The notes: generated by a model from the letters alone, not told the origin. DNA of 23,188 nucleotides from Bacteroides sp. (GCA_011048475.1 DSDZ01000061.1:1-23188), one strand, 5' to 3'; counted from the stretch's first letter, positions 1-8,577 are shown. Program-made: numbers and translations.

Positions 1-294
1 GATTTTTCCGATGCAACCTTTCACATTACAAAGGAAAGCTACATGCGTGTATTCAACTGGCTTCGTGATCATTACTCATGGAAAAGGCATTCCGCCATCC
101 TGACCAGCACCCCGGAACAGGTGGTAAACATCACACTGTTCAACTATATACAGAATGGGGAGCTACCCATGAAGATCAAGATCTTCAGTACCCTGGAAGC
201 GGCCCTGCTCTGGATGAACCTGCCGCATTCGGAAACCCCTTTGATCAGGGCGGTACTCAAGGAGCTGAAAACCGGTCAGCTTCAGATCAAATGA
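1..294 (+). CDS. STAS/SpoIIAA-like small protein, C-terminal part (5' end cut by window)
   Basis: The reading frame is open from base 1 to a TGA at 292-294, so this is the 3' end of a gene that begins before the window. An internal ATG at 43 exists, but the frame continues upstream with protein-like residues (DFSDATFHITKESY), so I treat it as partial. The visible 97 residues contain a beta-alpha pattern, a segment ending KIKIFSTLEAALLWM, and a basic tail. The segment SAILTSTPEQ...FSTLEAALLWMN lines up with IAMLVLPGVN...FTNYEDAVHWLYN of the protein at 3685-4056, so the two look like distant paralogs. Such small proteins in Bacteroidota are usually unnamed and resemble STAS or SpoIIAA-like folds; this is inference from pattern, not a confirmed family. 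It is convergent with the SIS gene, whose stop lies 7 bp away. Function unknown. Confidence 0.7.
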   Translation, partial: DFSDATFHITKESYMRVFNWLRDHYSWKRHSAILTSTPEQVVNITLFNYIQNGELPMKIKIFSTLEAALLWMNLPHSETPLIRAVLKELKTGQLQIK

Positions 295-301
295 CTGCTT
301 T

Positions 302-1318
302 TTAACCCGTAAACTCGTTCCCCACCTTACGGGCACGTTCCGGTTTGTCCAGGTCGATCCCGATGGCCAGACCGATCTCCACCAAAATGTTCCAGCCGGC
401 ACATAGGAACACATAGGGATTCATCTCCCCTGCCGGGGAAGTACGGATGGTGGTGAACGGGGTATCCCTGTCGGCGATGGCAACCACCTTCAGTCCCACT
501 CCTTTGACAAGCACCTCCCGGAATTTCTCTATCTCCTCCTCGATGGGGTCCACCACAAACACGATGTCCTCTTTGTCCATCACCTCCTCAATCCCGTGGA
601 CTGCATAGGTTCCTTCCAGGAAATCCGATTTCTTGCGTGTGATCTCATTGGTCTTCAGTGTGAGTTCTTCGGCCACCCCGTCATTGTAACCGGCAAAATA
701 AATGGTCGGCGCTTTTGCGGCCAGCTGGACGATCTCCCTGTCGATTTCCATGGTCAGTGCCTGGTGTAGTAATGCAGGAAGTTTTGCGAGTTTGCCCGAT
801 TGATCGAGTCCCTGCAGGTGCCAGAGAATGGATTCATAGAACAGTGTCTGCTCGATCACGCTTTTGGTGGCAGCAACCGCCTGTTCCCAGCCGCAGTTGA
901 GCACAAAGGTCTTCCTGCACTCTTTTTCCAGGATGGTATCGTTGTTGGCGGTAAGCGCGTATCGTTTCTCATTTCCCGCGGCTGCCAGCTTTTTTGCGAG
1001 CAGGACCACTTCCTTGGTCCGTCCCGAGTTTGAGGCACAGAAAACGGCGAACCGTGACAGGTCATACTGCGCGGACTGGCGAGAACCATCGGTGGAAACC
1101 GAGAGGTCCATTCCCCGGGTGAGTGCCTTACGAATGGCGTTTTTTGCCGGGAAAATCCGGCTGGAACCCTCTCCCGTCAGGAAAAGCCTGCCGGCGGATC
1201 TTATTTCCGCAGCCACATCACGGGTCTGATCAGGATTGAATTTTTCCACCACCCCGGGAGTATCCATCATTTCCTGCACCAGGGCATACTTTGAGTACTT
1301 GTCTTGTTTCAGATTCAT
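302..1318 (-). CDS. SIS-domain sugar isomerase-like protein (GlmS/AgaS-type double SIS)
   Basis: A 338-residue protein with two sugar isomerase (SIS) domains, as in the isomerase half of GlmS and in AgaS-like proteins, which bind phosphosugars in the cytoplasm. SIS domain 1 spans about residues 38-170: GEGSSR at 49-54 is the first phosphate-binding loop, SNSGRT at 96-101 the second, and AATKS at 149-153 the helix start seen in GlmS-like proteins. SIS domain 2 spans about 200-330: EELTLKTNEI near 217-226, EGTYAVHGIEE near 235-245, and a tail LDKPERARKVGNEFTG resembling the GlmS end (D-x-P-R-n-L-A-K-S-V-T). There is no glutamine amidotransferase domain, so glucosamine synthesis from glutamine is unlikely; an isomerase, deaminase or ligand-binding role is possible. 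Its start lies 19 bp after the DUF4954 gene, so the two are probably co-transcribed, which hints at a shared sugar-phosphate context. Substrate not deducible. Confidence 0.88.
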   Translation of the reverse strand: MNLKQDKYSKYALVQEMMDTPGVVEKFNPDQTRDVAAEIRSAGRLFLTGEGSSRIFPAKNAIRKALTRGMDLSVSTDGSRQSAQYDLSRFAVFCASNSGRTKEVVLLAKKLAAAGNEKRYALTANNDTILEKECRKTFVLNCGWEQAVAATKSVIEQTLFYESILWHLQGLDQSGKLAKLPALLHQALTMEIDREIVQLAAKAPTIYFAGYNDGVAEELTLKTNEITRKKSDFLEGTYAVHGIEEVMDKEDIVFVVDPIEEEIEKFREVLVKGVGLKVVAIADRDTPFTTIRTSPAGEMNPYVFLCAGWNILVEIGLAIGIDLDKPERARKVGNEFTG

Positions 1319-1337
1319 CTGGTTTGAATTATAATAT

Positions 1338-3542
1338 TTAACCTCGCTTTCTGATTTTTTCCACCATCTCCCTGAATTCGGTTGTTTCCCTTCTCACCTG
1401 CACAATAAAACTGTTCTCGTCGATGGTCCCGATGGCAGCGCTCATTTCATCCATATTCCTGAAGGTGGCCTGCCTGAACGGATTTTCGTAATCTTTTTTC
1501 CGTGTATGATACACCTGTTCATTCACATACTCCTGGATCCTCACCGCCCTGTCAAGGGCAGCCAGCCAGTCGGATACTGTGAGTTGATCCGTACCGTAGA
1601 TTTCACAAAGGGTGGCGTACGCGTGTTTTTGCTTCTCCAGGGGATAATCTTCCCACAGCGAATCATACCTTTTGTGGATCTCTTTCCACGACTTCAATTT
1701 ACCATTCCCGATATCCGATCGAAGCTGGTCCAGATCCCTTTCCTTCATGATCTGTCCCCCCAGGTTCACCCAGTTTTTCTCCCTCTCTCCGGCCAGTTTC
1801 CTGGACATGCTCGAAAAGGTAGCCCTGGGGTTCGTCCTCATATACTCCAGCAGGTTCTTCATGGCATAATAGTGAAGCATTTCTTCATATGCATGATATC
1901 CCCTGTAAGGCTTAAGGATCAATGACTTTCTTTTTGTATTTTCCATTCTTTCACCCAGCACCTCCAGTCCGTTTATCACCTCTTCGTTTCCGGACAGGAG
2001 CTCCTTTCCCAGACCGGCAAGTTCATCCTCGCCCGTCTTCTCATCCGGTTTGCCGCCGTTTCTGAGACTGGCTCTGGCAGTCCAGATTTCCAGCAACCTG
2101 CGTGCGTGGATGATCTCCTCGATGGTATCGGGAGCGAAGGTCTCAAATTCCACATGCTGCAGTTTGTTCTCCCGGTTGTCCCGGCTCAGGAATTTCCAGG
2201 AATTGCGGATCAGCGCGTACATGTTGTACATCCACCAGAATGCGGGCATCACTTCCAGCCTGTATTTGGAGACGTTGTTGTTCAGCAGGGAAAACGGAAG
2301 GGGGATATCCAGCTCCGCAGGATAATCTCCCTTGGAAAGCAGTACAAATGATGCAAACCGGCTGGAATGCTTCAGACTCGTGCACAATCCCGGCCAGAAT
2401 CCCCTCCCGGCCTGTATTTCATTGTCGTTGGCCCGGCTGTTGTGGTTGGATCCGATGGTGGCACCGGCAGCGATGTTGCTCTGTCCCATGACCACCGAAG
2501 CGACGAGAAACGAATTATTATGATGCTGTTCGTGTGCGGGGAAGATCAGGTTGTTTAACACCTCACAGCAGGAGATGGTGGAATTATCTCCCAGAAATGA
2601 GTTGATCAGCCTGGCTCCGTATTTCAGGTTGGAGTGATCACCCAGGATAAATTTCACCGCCTTGCAGCCGTAGAAGATGTGACAGCCATATCCGATGATC
2701 CCGTTGACCAGCTCCACTCCCTCCCCGATCTGTGTGGGTTCTTTTTCTGACGAATTAATGGTCAGGTTCTTCAGCTTGTTTGCCCCCTTAATGTAACAGT
2801 GTGCTCCGATCTTCACATCTTTCAGGATCAATGAATTCTTTACCACACAGTTATTCCCGGTGGTTCCGTAATATCCCCGCCGGTGATCCATTCCCGCCTG
2901 GGTGATCTCCTTTAATCTGGCCTGCAAAGATTTGTCGTCCACATATTTGGCCCACAGATACGCATCCGCGGGGATCATCCCGTCGAAGGGAAGGACCTGC
3001 CGGCAGCCCGTTTCATTCATCAGATCGATCCATGTGCGTACCTTTTCGGGTTCGCCTTCTTTGAGGATCCCGTTACCGAACTTTGCATGGTCGGTGGTAT
3101 GCATCTCCTGGATGTTGAAGAGGATATTGCGGTCACCGATGATATAATGTGCCAGATAATGCACATTGTGAATGGCCACATCATCTCCGATATCGCATGA
3201 GATGATCAGGCTGTTGCTGATGCCGCAGGGCATTCTAAGGTCGTGATGCTGAATGATCACATTCCTCAGCCTGCCGATCCTGACAAGCCCGAAAAATTTC
3301 GTGTTCTGTATGAGTCTCGGGTCAAACTGATCGGTAACCAGCAGATCATCCCAGTTATCCGCCGTATTGTCGTTTTTGACGAGCCTTTCAATTTCTTCCG
3401 ATCGCAGATTTCTCCAGCCTGATTCGGGCGGAGTGCTCTGTTTGTTCCTCTGGTAATATTCATCTTTTCCGCCTGGCAGGTATTCCAACGGGATGAAATT
3501 CCTGCCCATGTTCTCCTTCGGCACAATCAATACTTCATTCAT
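1338..3542 (-). CDS. DUF4954-family protein with left-handed beta-helix repeats
   Basis: A 734-residue protein that I recognise as the Bacteroidota/Spirochaetota DUF4954 type, from the N-terminal stretch W-R-N-L-R-S-E-E-I near 43-51, the NWDDLLVTDQFDP segment near 63-75, and a long central part. Residues about 90-430 show hexapeptide-like spacing of small aliphatic residues (IGDDVAIHN, IGEGVELVNGIIGYGC, LGDHSNLKYGARLINSFLGDNSTIS), typical of left-handed beta-helix acyltransferases and nucleotidyltransferase C-termini. Residues about 440-734 are mostly charged helices, possibly a second conserved domain of this group. No signal peptide, so cytoplasmic. The family has no established function; beta-helix architecture and the neighbouring SIS protein make a sugar-nucleotide or sugar-phosphate role plausible but unproven. 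The ATG at 3540-3542 is chosen because the N-terminus is well formed from there. It is the first gene of a two-gene operon with the SIS gene, divergent from 3685. Confidence 0.85.
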   Translation of the reverse strand: MNEVLIVPKENMGRNFIPLEYLPGGKDEYYQRNKQSTPPESGWRNLRSEEIERLVKNDNTADNWDDLLVTDQFDPRLIQNTKFFGLVRIGRLRNVIIQHHDLRMPCGISNSLIISCDIGDDVAIHNVHYLAHYIIGDRNILFNIQEMHTTDHAKFGNGILKEGEPEKVRTWIDLMNETGCRQVLPFDGMIPADAYLWAKYVDDKSLQARLKEITQAGMDHRRGYYGTTGNNCVVKNSLILKDVKIGAHCYIKGANKLKNLTINSSEKEPTQIGEGVELVNGIIGYGCHIFYGCKAVKFILGDHSNLKYGARLINSFLGDNSTISCCEVLNNLIFPAHEQHHNNSFLVASVVMGQSNIAAGATIGSNHNSRANDNEIQAGRGFWPGLCTSLKHSSRFASFVLLSKGDYPAELDIPLPFSLLNNNVSKYRLEVMPAFWWMYNMYALIRNSWKFLSRDNRENKLQHVEFETFAPDTIEEIIHARRLLEIWTARASLRNGGKPDEKTGEDELAGLGKELLSGNEEVINGLEVLGERMENTKRKSLILKPYRGYHAYEEMLHYYAMKNLLEYMRTNPRATFSSMSRKLAGEREKNWVNLGGQIMKERDLDQLRSDIGNGKLKSWKEIHKRYDSLWEDYPLEKQKHAYATLCEIYGTDQLTVSDWLAALDRAVRIQEYVNEQVYHTRKKDYENPFRQATFRNMDEMSAAIGTIDENSFIVQVRRETTEFREMVEKIRKRG

Positions 3543-3684
3543 ATTTCTGTTATATTGGTGAATTGGCTTCCTCCGTCAGAGATCGCCAATTATTAAAAAT
3601 AAGAAAATAATCCCTGCATTTTACGCCCGGATGTGGCCGTTTGTTACATTGATTGTATTTTTACTGAAATTATCTCAAGGAAGA

Positions 3685-4056
3685 ATGGCTGTAAAAATCA
3701 AGATCATCCGTTCCATCGATTATCTGAGTGTATCGGACGACGGTACTGTGGACTTTGAAGAAAGCATGACCAATCTGGTGGAGCTGGCAAAGCCGAAGGT
3801 CCCTCCGGCGAACTACGACCTGCTCCTGGATTTCAGGCGCACACAATGGATCCTGTCCACCGCTGAAATCTTCCGCCTTGTTCAGTCAATTTTCAAAGAC
3901 AGTGAAATATTCAGTGACAGAATCGCGATGCTCGTGCTGCCCGGCGTCAATTTCGACAAAGATGAATTTAAGGAGCTCTGCGATCAGCAAAAGGGAGTCA
4001 ATATAGGCACATTCACCAATTACGAAGATGCGGTACACTGGCTCTACAATGAGTAG
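3685..4056 (+). CDS. STAS/SpoIIAA-like small protein
   Basis: A 123-residue protein. I chose the ATG at 3685 over the in-frame one at 3631 because AAGGAAG precedes it and the upstream 18 residues (MWPFVTLIVFLLKLSQGR) read like translated intergenic DNA; if they were real they would add a hydrophobic leader. The protein alternates strands and helices: VKIKIIRSIDYLSVSDDGTV, then a helix (FEESMTNLVELAKPK), a strand with YDLLLDFRRT, a helix STAEIFRLVQSIF, a strand RIAMLVLPG and a final ...TNYEDAVHWLYNE helix. This order fits a STAS-like or SpoIIAA-like fold, as used in anti-sigma antagonists and other small regulators, but I see no clear phosphorylatable serine motif. It resembles the partial protein at 1-294 at its C-terminus. 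Divergent from the DUF4954 gene (142 bp between) and convergent with the TPR lipoprotein gene. Function unknown. Confidence 0.75.
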   Translation: MAVKIKIIRSIDYLSVSDDGTVDFEESMTNLVELAKPKVPPANYDLLLDFRRTQWILSTAEIFRLVQSIFKDSEIFSDRIAMLVLPGVNFDKDEFKELCDQQKGVNIGTFTNYEDAVHWLYNE

Positions 4057-4186
4057 TGCCTGTATCTGTAAGGGGATCCCGGGAATTGATCCTGCCCCGG
4101 GTCAGGAAAGAGAACACCCTGCTGAATCTTATGGGATGCCTCTTTTTATCAGAGAGCCGGGCAGGTCTTGTTGTCCGTTGCTTTGC

Positions 4187-4972
4187 CTATTCAGCCAGGA
4201 TTGTGTCCTGTAGTTCTTTGGCCCTCAGCGCTTTATTATGGCTCCATGAACTGTCTATCCTGTAAGCCTTCATATAGCTCTCGTAGGCATTGACATAATC
4301 TTCGATCTTCATGTAGTAATCCCCTTTTGAATCATAAGGATTGGGCAGGTCAGGCTCCATTTCTATGTATTTGTCAAATACGGATCTGGCATCATCGAAT
4401 TGTCCCATTTTCATGTATGCATACCCCAGTGAATTATAGATGCCTGCAGAATCCTCAGTTATCTCGAGTGTTTTCATCAATGTCTCCACAACACCCTCAT
4501 AATCATCGTTCATCATTTGTGCAAATGCCAGTTGATTGTATGCTATAGGATCTTCGGGATACAGTTCCACCAGCTGGTTGCCCAGGTCTGTTATGTCTGC
4601 ATCCTGATCCTCCAGCAGTTTTTGGAGCATCTTTCTCATTATTTCTTCTCCTTCACTCAATGCAGCTTCAGATGCCACAGCTTGCTCTGCATACTTCTTG
4701 AATTCCTCATCATTTCCAAAATAAAAATTCATGGTGGCCAGGCCGTAGGCAGCCATAAAAAAATCAGGATCTTCCTCCAGGGCCTGAATCAGAAGATCCA
4801 TTGCCTCCGGGATATATACATCCTCCATCGCATCAGAAGCTTCTTTGTATAATTCCAGGGCCTTTTCAGATTTAGTGGTGACTGGGATTTCGGCTTCCTT
4901 CTTTGCACAGGAAGAGAAAAGGCACAGCACTACCGGCAGCCATAAAAGGCTGTACATTTTGGTTCTTTTCAT
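4187..4972 (-). CDS. TPR-repeat lipoprotein
   Basis: A 261-residue exported lipoprotein from the ATG at 4970-4972. The longer frame from 5041 adds 23 residues ahead of an otherwise normal signal peptide and is less likely. Signal peptide MKRTKMYSLLWLPVVLCLFSSC ends in lipobox LFSSC with the modified cysteine at residue 22 and no acidic residue at +2. The mature part is built of TPR-like helical pairs: SEKALELYKEASDA, PEAMDLLIQALEEDPDFFMA, then a helical segment with ALSEGEEIMRKMLQKL, then three regular TPR units with Y-N-S-L-G-Y-A-Y-M-K-M-G and DPNPY-like turns. It is a clear paralog of 8589-9443: the order DPDFFMA, FGNDEEF, LSEGEEI, DLGNQLV and NPYDSKGDY is kept. Such repeats serve protein-protein contacts; partner unknown. 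Preceded by a gene with its own terminator, so it is probably a single-gene unit. Confidence 0.88.
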   Translation of the reverse strand: MKRTKMYSLLWLPVVLCLFSSCAKKEAEIPVTTKSEKALELYKEASDAMEDVYIPEAMDLLIQALEEDPDFFMAAYGLATMNFYFGNDEEFKKYAEQAVASEAALSEGEEIMRKMLQKLLEDQDADITDLGNQLVELYPEDPIAYNQLAFAQMMNDDYEGVVETLMKTLEITEDSAGIYNSLGYAYMKMGQFDDARSVFDKYIEMEPDLPNPYDSKGDYYMKIEDYVNAYESYMKAYRIDSSWSHNKALRAKELQDTILAE

Positions 4973-5102
4973 AGTGGTACGTTTAAGGCTTTTAGAGCCA
5001 GTTAGTTGACCAAAGTTATGGCATTTGTAGACACAAGTCAAGGCCGGGTGCCCAAAACAGGCACCTGCAAACAGCAGTGATTTACCACACTGAACAACCA
5101 GG

Positions 5103-5133
5103 AAAAAAAGCAGATCCGCGACCCCTGATCAGC
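5103..5133 (-). terminator. Intrinsic terminator after the 5139-5648 gene
   Basis: Read on the minus strand, the sequence just past the stop codon gives GCTGATC, a ten-base loop, then GATCTGC followed by seven T. The arms pair at six of seven positions (one T-T mismatch). Arm positions are 5127-5133 and 5110-5116, with the T run at 5103-5109. It begins 5 bp after the stop codon, which fits a factor-independent terminator that separates this gene from the TPR lipoprotein downstream. Confidence 0.55.
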
Positions 5134-5138
5134 CCCCG

Positions 5139-5648
5139 TTAAAGCCTGTTATAAATCAGGGTGGCCGAACGGGTGCCCCTCTGGGAGGATGATACGGACT
5201 CGATCTTCAGGACTTTTTCTCCTTCGGCCAGGGACCAGGTCTCTTTCCTGCTCATGGTGAAAGTGTCTCCCTGCCGCTGGAATTCTGTTTCAGTCTCAAT
5301 GACCAGGGAATTCTGATCAGCCGACCAGGTGGCTTTGTAGGTGGATTTGCCGAATTCACTTTCCTCCACATTTTCTTTACCGTCGAGGGTGATGGTCTCG
5401 CTGGTGGTGCGCATCTGACCGTCCCTCCCCGCCCGGGTGCGTTCGATGGTGATGGTTTTCCCGTCCTGTGTGACCGTCATCTCCTCAGCCGCGAAAAACC
5501 TGCCTTCGCCCATGGCGCTTTCCGTTTCATTAAATTTCCATTTTCCGCTGAAATCCGGATTTTTCGCTTCAAGAGAGCCGGCGGAGGCCAGCAGGAATGA
5601 ACAGATCACTCCCAGTGTGAACAATTGAAATGAGTGTTTTTGTTTCAT
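5139..5648 (-). CDS. Secreted protein of lipocalin-like beta type, unknown function
   Basis: A 169-residue protein with a standard signal peptide (MKQKHSFQLFTLGVICSFLLASAGSLEA, cut probably after LEA near residue 28) and no lipobox, so likely periplasmic or exported. The mature part starts NPDFSGKWKFNETES, a motif common in small secreted beta-barrel or lipocalin-like proteins of Bacteroidota and Acidobacteriota, and then shows a regular ladder of beta strands: MTVTQDGKTITIERTR, TSETITLDGK, YKATWSADQNSLVIETE, TFTMSRKETWSL, KVLKIESVSS, TRSATLIYNRL. There are no cysteines in the mature part and no catalytic motif. It is divergent from the T9SS-cargo gene and is followed by an intrinsic terminator, so it seems to be a single transcription unit. 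Ligand or role cannot be told from sequence. Confidence 0.8.
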   Translation of the reverse strand: MKQKHSFQLFTLGVICSFLLASAGSLEAKNPDFSGKWKFNETESAMGEGRFFAAEEMTVTQDGKTITIERTRAGRDGQMRTTSETITLDGKENVEESEFGKSTYKATWSADQNSLVIETETEFQRQGDTFTMSRKETWSLAEGEKVLKIESVSSSQRGTRSATLIYNRL

Positions 5649-5776
5649 GGCAGTTTGGTTTTGTGTTTGGAATGGATTCTGCTCATAGGACGATCCGGAA
5701 TGAAGAAGGTTTAATCAGATATTTTTCACTATTTTCAGGTATTTTCGTATATGTGACCGAATCCAAGCTGAAGGAG

Positions 5777-7204
5777 ATGCACAATGCAGGGTTTCATGTG
5801 AGATGTTGCCTGGCAATCCTTGCCTTTTGCATACCTGCATCCCTGTTTTGCCAGGTGAAAATTTTTTCTTCAGACAGTGTGAACCTGGGAGACTGGTATG
5901 ACGGCCAGCGTAAAATCATCCGAAGTCCCGATCCATACATCGTCATTGAATCCGGTGACAAAATCTTCCTTTCCCGTGATCTCGGGGAAGCGAAAGAAAT
6001 CCTCCGGGGCGGCAAAGCAAGCCTGGCCGTGGATCCTCTTTCCAATGTGTTCGTGGTGTATGTTTACCAGGGCATCCGCATTGCCTTTGAAACCGAACCG
6101 GGCATCTGGTCTCCCGGCAGACTGATCTCGGACACTGCCGAATCGGTTTCATTCCCGGTGGCGGATTGCGACGGGTCGGGGAATATTCATGTGATTTACG
6201 GGATCACAGACACCACGGTGCGGGGCGACCGCTTCCTGTCAGCCCTGAAATATGTTAAGCTGGATCAGGATTCAGTCATTCATGCCTCGGTCATCTACAA
6301 AACGGATCGCTGGACGCATCCGGATACACTTGTGCATTATCACCTGGCCACCCATCTGACCTCTGCCGATGATGCGGTCTTTGTCGCCTATCAGCTGTCC
6401 AGCGACTCAATTAATCTGGGTTTTTCAGCCAACGGGGGAGCAGAATGGCGGGAGGCTGTTTCCTTTCCGGGGACCCGTCCTACCCTCTCCATCGGACCCG
6501 GGTACTATTACCCGGATATTATTGAAAGCGAAACGTTTCCGGTGGTCCTTTACATAGACCTGGAGGGCAATCTGGCAAACGGCCTGGCCTATTATTCCAT
6601 GGGCCATTTTGACTGGATGGGTACCCGGATCATCCATCCCGGCCCGGTGGAAACCGCATCTGCGGACGATGTCATCTCTCCTGCCCGGTACAGTCTGATC
6701 TTCCGGAAAGAGGGGGCCCTTTTCCATGCCTACACAGAATTCTTCGGCGATTGCCAGGTATTGGATACGGTCGCTGAGCAGGCACTGGCATCTTCGATCG
6801 CATATAAACAATTCAACCAGGAAAAGGTGGACATCGTGTGGATTGAGCAAAATAGCGGGATCCATGAATTGTATTACCGGTGGTTCAGTAAAGTTCCATC
6901 GGGCATCTCAGGGCATCCGGGGCCGGGGGGATTATCCCTGGATGTCGATCCCAATCCGTTTGAAAGGAATGTACGGCTGATCATCCGCGTTCCCGGCTAT
7001 CACCGGGTGGTGGACCTGCGCATCTATGATCTGCACGGAAGGGAGGTTAAACGGTTTGAGGTTATCGATCACACGGATCAATCTGAGATTCACTGGGACG
7101 GATCTTCAGGGGACGGTGCCTCCCTGAAAGACGGATTGTACCTGATCAGGGTCACCTCCGGAAATTTTTCTGCGATAAAGAGAATCGTCCGAACCGGATC
7201 CTAG
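5777..7204 (+). CDS. T9SS-exported protein with beta-propeller-like body and type A sorting domain
   Basis: A 475-residue protein from the ATG at 5777. The frame is open from 5630, but the first 49 residues overlap the start of the divergent gene and precede a good signal peptide (HVRCCLAILAFCIPASLFCQ), so I use 5777. AAGGAG abuts this ATG directly, which is too close for a normal ribosome site. The body repeats units such as KIFLSRDLGEAKE, ASLAVDPLSNVFVVYVYQ and PVADCDGSGNIHVIYG, a sialidase/BNR-like beta-propeller pattern; no catalytic set is recognisable. The last 80 residues (DVDPNPFERNVRL..., VDLRIYDLHGREVKRF, LKDGLYLIRVTSG) are a classic type A sorting domain that directs secretion through the T9SS and surface attachment. 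Its stop codon overlaps that of the minus-strand hydrolase gene. Confidence 0.87.
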   Translation: MHNAGFHVRCCLAILAFCIPASLFCQVKIFSSDSVNLGDWYDGQRKIIRSPDPYIVIESGDKIFLSRDLGEAKEILRGGKASLAVDPLSNVFVVYVYQGIRIAFETEPGIWSPGRLISDTAESVSFPVADCDGSGNIHVIYGITDTTVRGDRFLSALKYVKLDQDSVIHASVIYKTDRWTHPDTLVHYHLATHLTSADDAVFVAYQLSSDSINLGFSANGGAEWREAVSFPGTRPTLSIGPGYYYPDIIESETFPVVLYIDLEGNLANGLAYYSMGHFDWMGTRIIHPGPVETASADDVISPARYSLIFRKEGALFHAYTEFFGDCQVLDTVAEQALASSIAYKQFNQEKVDIVWIEQNSGIHELYYRWFSKVPSGISGHPGPGGLSLDVDPNPFERNVRLIIRVPGYHRVVDLRIYDLHGREVKRFEVIDHTDQSEIHWDGSSGDGASLKDGLYLIRVTSGNFSAIKRIVRTGS

Positions 7205-8577
7205 GAGCCGGTCTGTTCCGGCAGCGTTGAAATGATATCCCTCAGAAAATCGTTCAGGCTGAAATTGGTCAGGCTGTACCCCATGCGCACCACCACCAGC
7301 TTCCTGGACGGGATGATGTAGACCCGCTGTCCCAGGAACCCGTCTGCGAAATAGATCTCTTCCCGGATATCCTTCAGGATATTGAGCGGATCCGGTTCTT
7401 TGAGCCAGAAGGTGGCTGCATAGGTCCCTTCGGAGGCGGGGGCCGGGGTTTGCATGTACTCCACCCATTCCGGTGAGACTACCGTGTCCCCCTCAAAGAC
7501 CCCTTTGTTCAGCAGGAGAAGCCCGAACCGGGCCCAGTCCCTCGTGGTTCCGTAACAGTAGGAAGAAGCCACGAAGAGCCCGCTGGCATCGGTCTCGATC
7601 ACCGTGTTCAGCATCCCGATCCTGTGCAGCAGGCGGGTATAGGGATATTGATGATAAGCCTCATCGTCATTCAGTGTATTGCGGATCAGGCCGGAAAGCA
7701 GGTTGATATCCCCGGACGAATAATTCCAGAACGTACCAGGATCATGGGCTGCCTCGCAGTTGACCACAAAAGAAAACATGTCACTGCTCCGCATGAGCAT
7801 CAGGGTGGCTTCCGAAATGGTGAAGTAATTCTCCACCCATTCGAGACCGCTGCTCATGTGAAGGATATGCTCCACGGTAATGTTCTTTCGGACATCGTTC
7901 GACCATGCGGGGATCCCGGTGGGTTCATCAACCTTCATTTTCCCCTCATCTACCAGGATGCCTATGAGTGTCCCGGCAATGCTCTTGGTCATGGACCATC
8001 CATGGAACATGGTATGAAGATCATATCCGGCTTTATACTTCTCAGCAATCAGCTGGTTGTCGTAGACCACCGCCACTCCCAGGGTTTTTTTCATCGGGTC
8101 GGTGCCGTCGGGATCAAACGCATTCTGAATGACCGAATCGAGTTTCACATAATCCACGCCCTCCGGTTTTTCAGCGGGCAGCAAGTCTCCTTTCGGCCAG
8201 GGGAGGGTGTCCTGGCTATAACCCGGATCGGGGATGTTGAACGAGGCTGCTTTCAGTTCTTCTTCAGGTTGATCCAGGACCAATACCGCACCGAGCCCCT
8301 CCCTGTAAACCGCTTTCCGTTTGGCCAGCCCCAGCACCCTGGAAGTCACCGTTTTCTCGTCATAATCAATCCTGCACCTGGCAAGGCTGATGGGAAAAAA
8401 TGAAAGATCCTCTTCATACACCCTGCCGGGATCCTTGTCGGCCAGAAATACACTGGAACACATTCCCTTTGCCGCATAGGCCGTGATGATGGGTGCGCGT
8501 GGCCAGGCGTACCAGACCACAAATACCAGCAAAGCGACCAGCAGAATCCAGAGAACTCGTTTTACAGATTTCTTCAT
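7201..8577 (-). CDS. Membrane-anchored serine hydrolase (beta-lactamase class C / SxxK family)
   Basis: A 458-residue protein with an N-terminal basic stretch and one hydrophobic segment (residues about 8-24, VLWILLVALLVFVVWYA), giving a single anchor with the enzyme in the periplasm. Residues 45-115 form a small extra domain before the hydrolase. The catalytic core has S195-M-T-K198, the SxxK nucleophile and base, inside FHGWSMTKSIAG; Y286-S-S in WNYSSGDIN as the second (YxN-like) motif with Ser for Asn; and ADGFLGQRVYIIP near 411-423 where the family has its third (HxG-like) element. These enzymes include esterases, D-amino-acid peptidases and 6-aminohexanoate-dimer hydrolases; real beta-lactamase activity is not implied. 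Its start is 11 bp after the stop of the TPR lipoprotein gene 8589-9443, so the two are likely one transcript. Tail-to-tail with the T9SS gene. Confidence 0.88.
   Translation of the reverse strand: MKKSVKRVLWILLVALLVFVVWYAWPRAPIITAYAAKGMCSSVFLADKDPGRVYEEDLSFFPISLARCRIDYDEKTVTSRVLGLAKRKAVYREGLGAVLVLDQPEEELKAASFNIPDPGYSQDTLPWPKGDLLPAEKPEGVDYVKLDSVIQNAFDPDGTDPMKKTLGVAVVYDNQLIAEKYKAGYDLHTMFHGWSMTKSIAGTLIGILVDEGKMKVDEPTGIPAWSNDVRKNITVEHILHMSSGLEWVENYFTISEATLMLMRSSDMFSFVVNCEAAHDPGTFWNYSSGDINLLSGLIRNTLNDDEAYHQYPYTRLLHRIGMLNTVIETDASGLFVASSYCYGTTRDWARFGLLLLNKGVFEGDTVVSPEWVEYMQTPAPASEGTYAATFWLKEPDPLNILKDIREEIYFADGFLGQRVYIIPSRKLVVVRMGYSLTNFSLNDFLRDIISTLPEQTGS

Noticed and set aside
4075..4105. Two CCCGGG blocks 12 bp apart as a terminator in the convergent gap 4057-4186
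   Set aside because: CCCGGG is itself a palindrome, the loop is long and no T run follows on either strand; the gap otherwise shows nothing.
5630..5776. Upstream extension of the T9SS-cargo protein
   Set aside because: The added 49 residues would precede a normal signal peptide and overlap the divergent gene start, so translation from here is unlikely.
5771..5801. AAGGAG with ideal spacing to an ATG at 5784
   Set aside because: That ATG is out of frame with the T9SS gene and meets TGA after five codons. A regulatory mini-frame is possible, but this phylum depends little on Shine-Dalgarno sites and nothing else supports it.
7624..8403. A long plus-strand open frame (259 codons)
   Set aside because: It lies fully antisense to the serine hydrolase, whose motifs (SMTK, YSS, GFLGQ) are clear; its translation shows no known domain.
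7201..8577. Serine hydrolase as an antibiotic-resistance beta-lactamase
   Set aside because: Only the general SxxK fold is present; the second motif is YSS and no class C KTG-type third motif is seen, so resistance is not supported.
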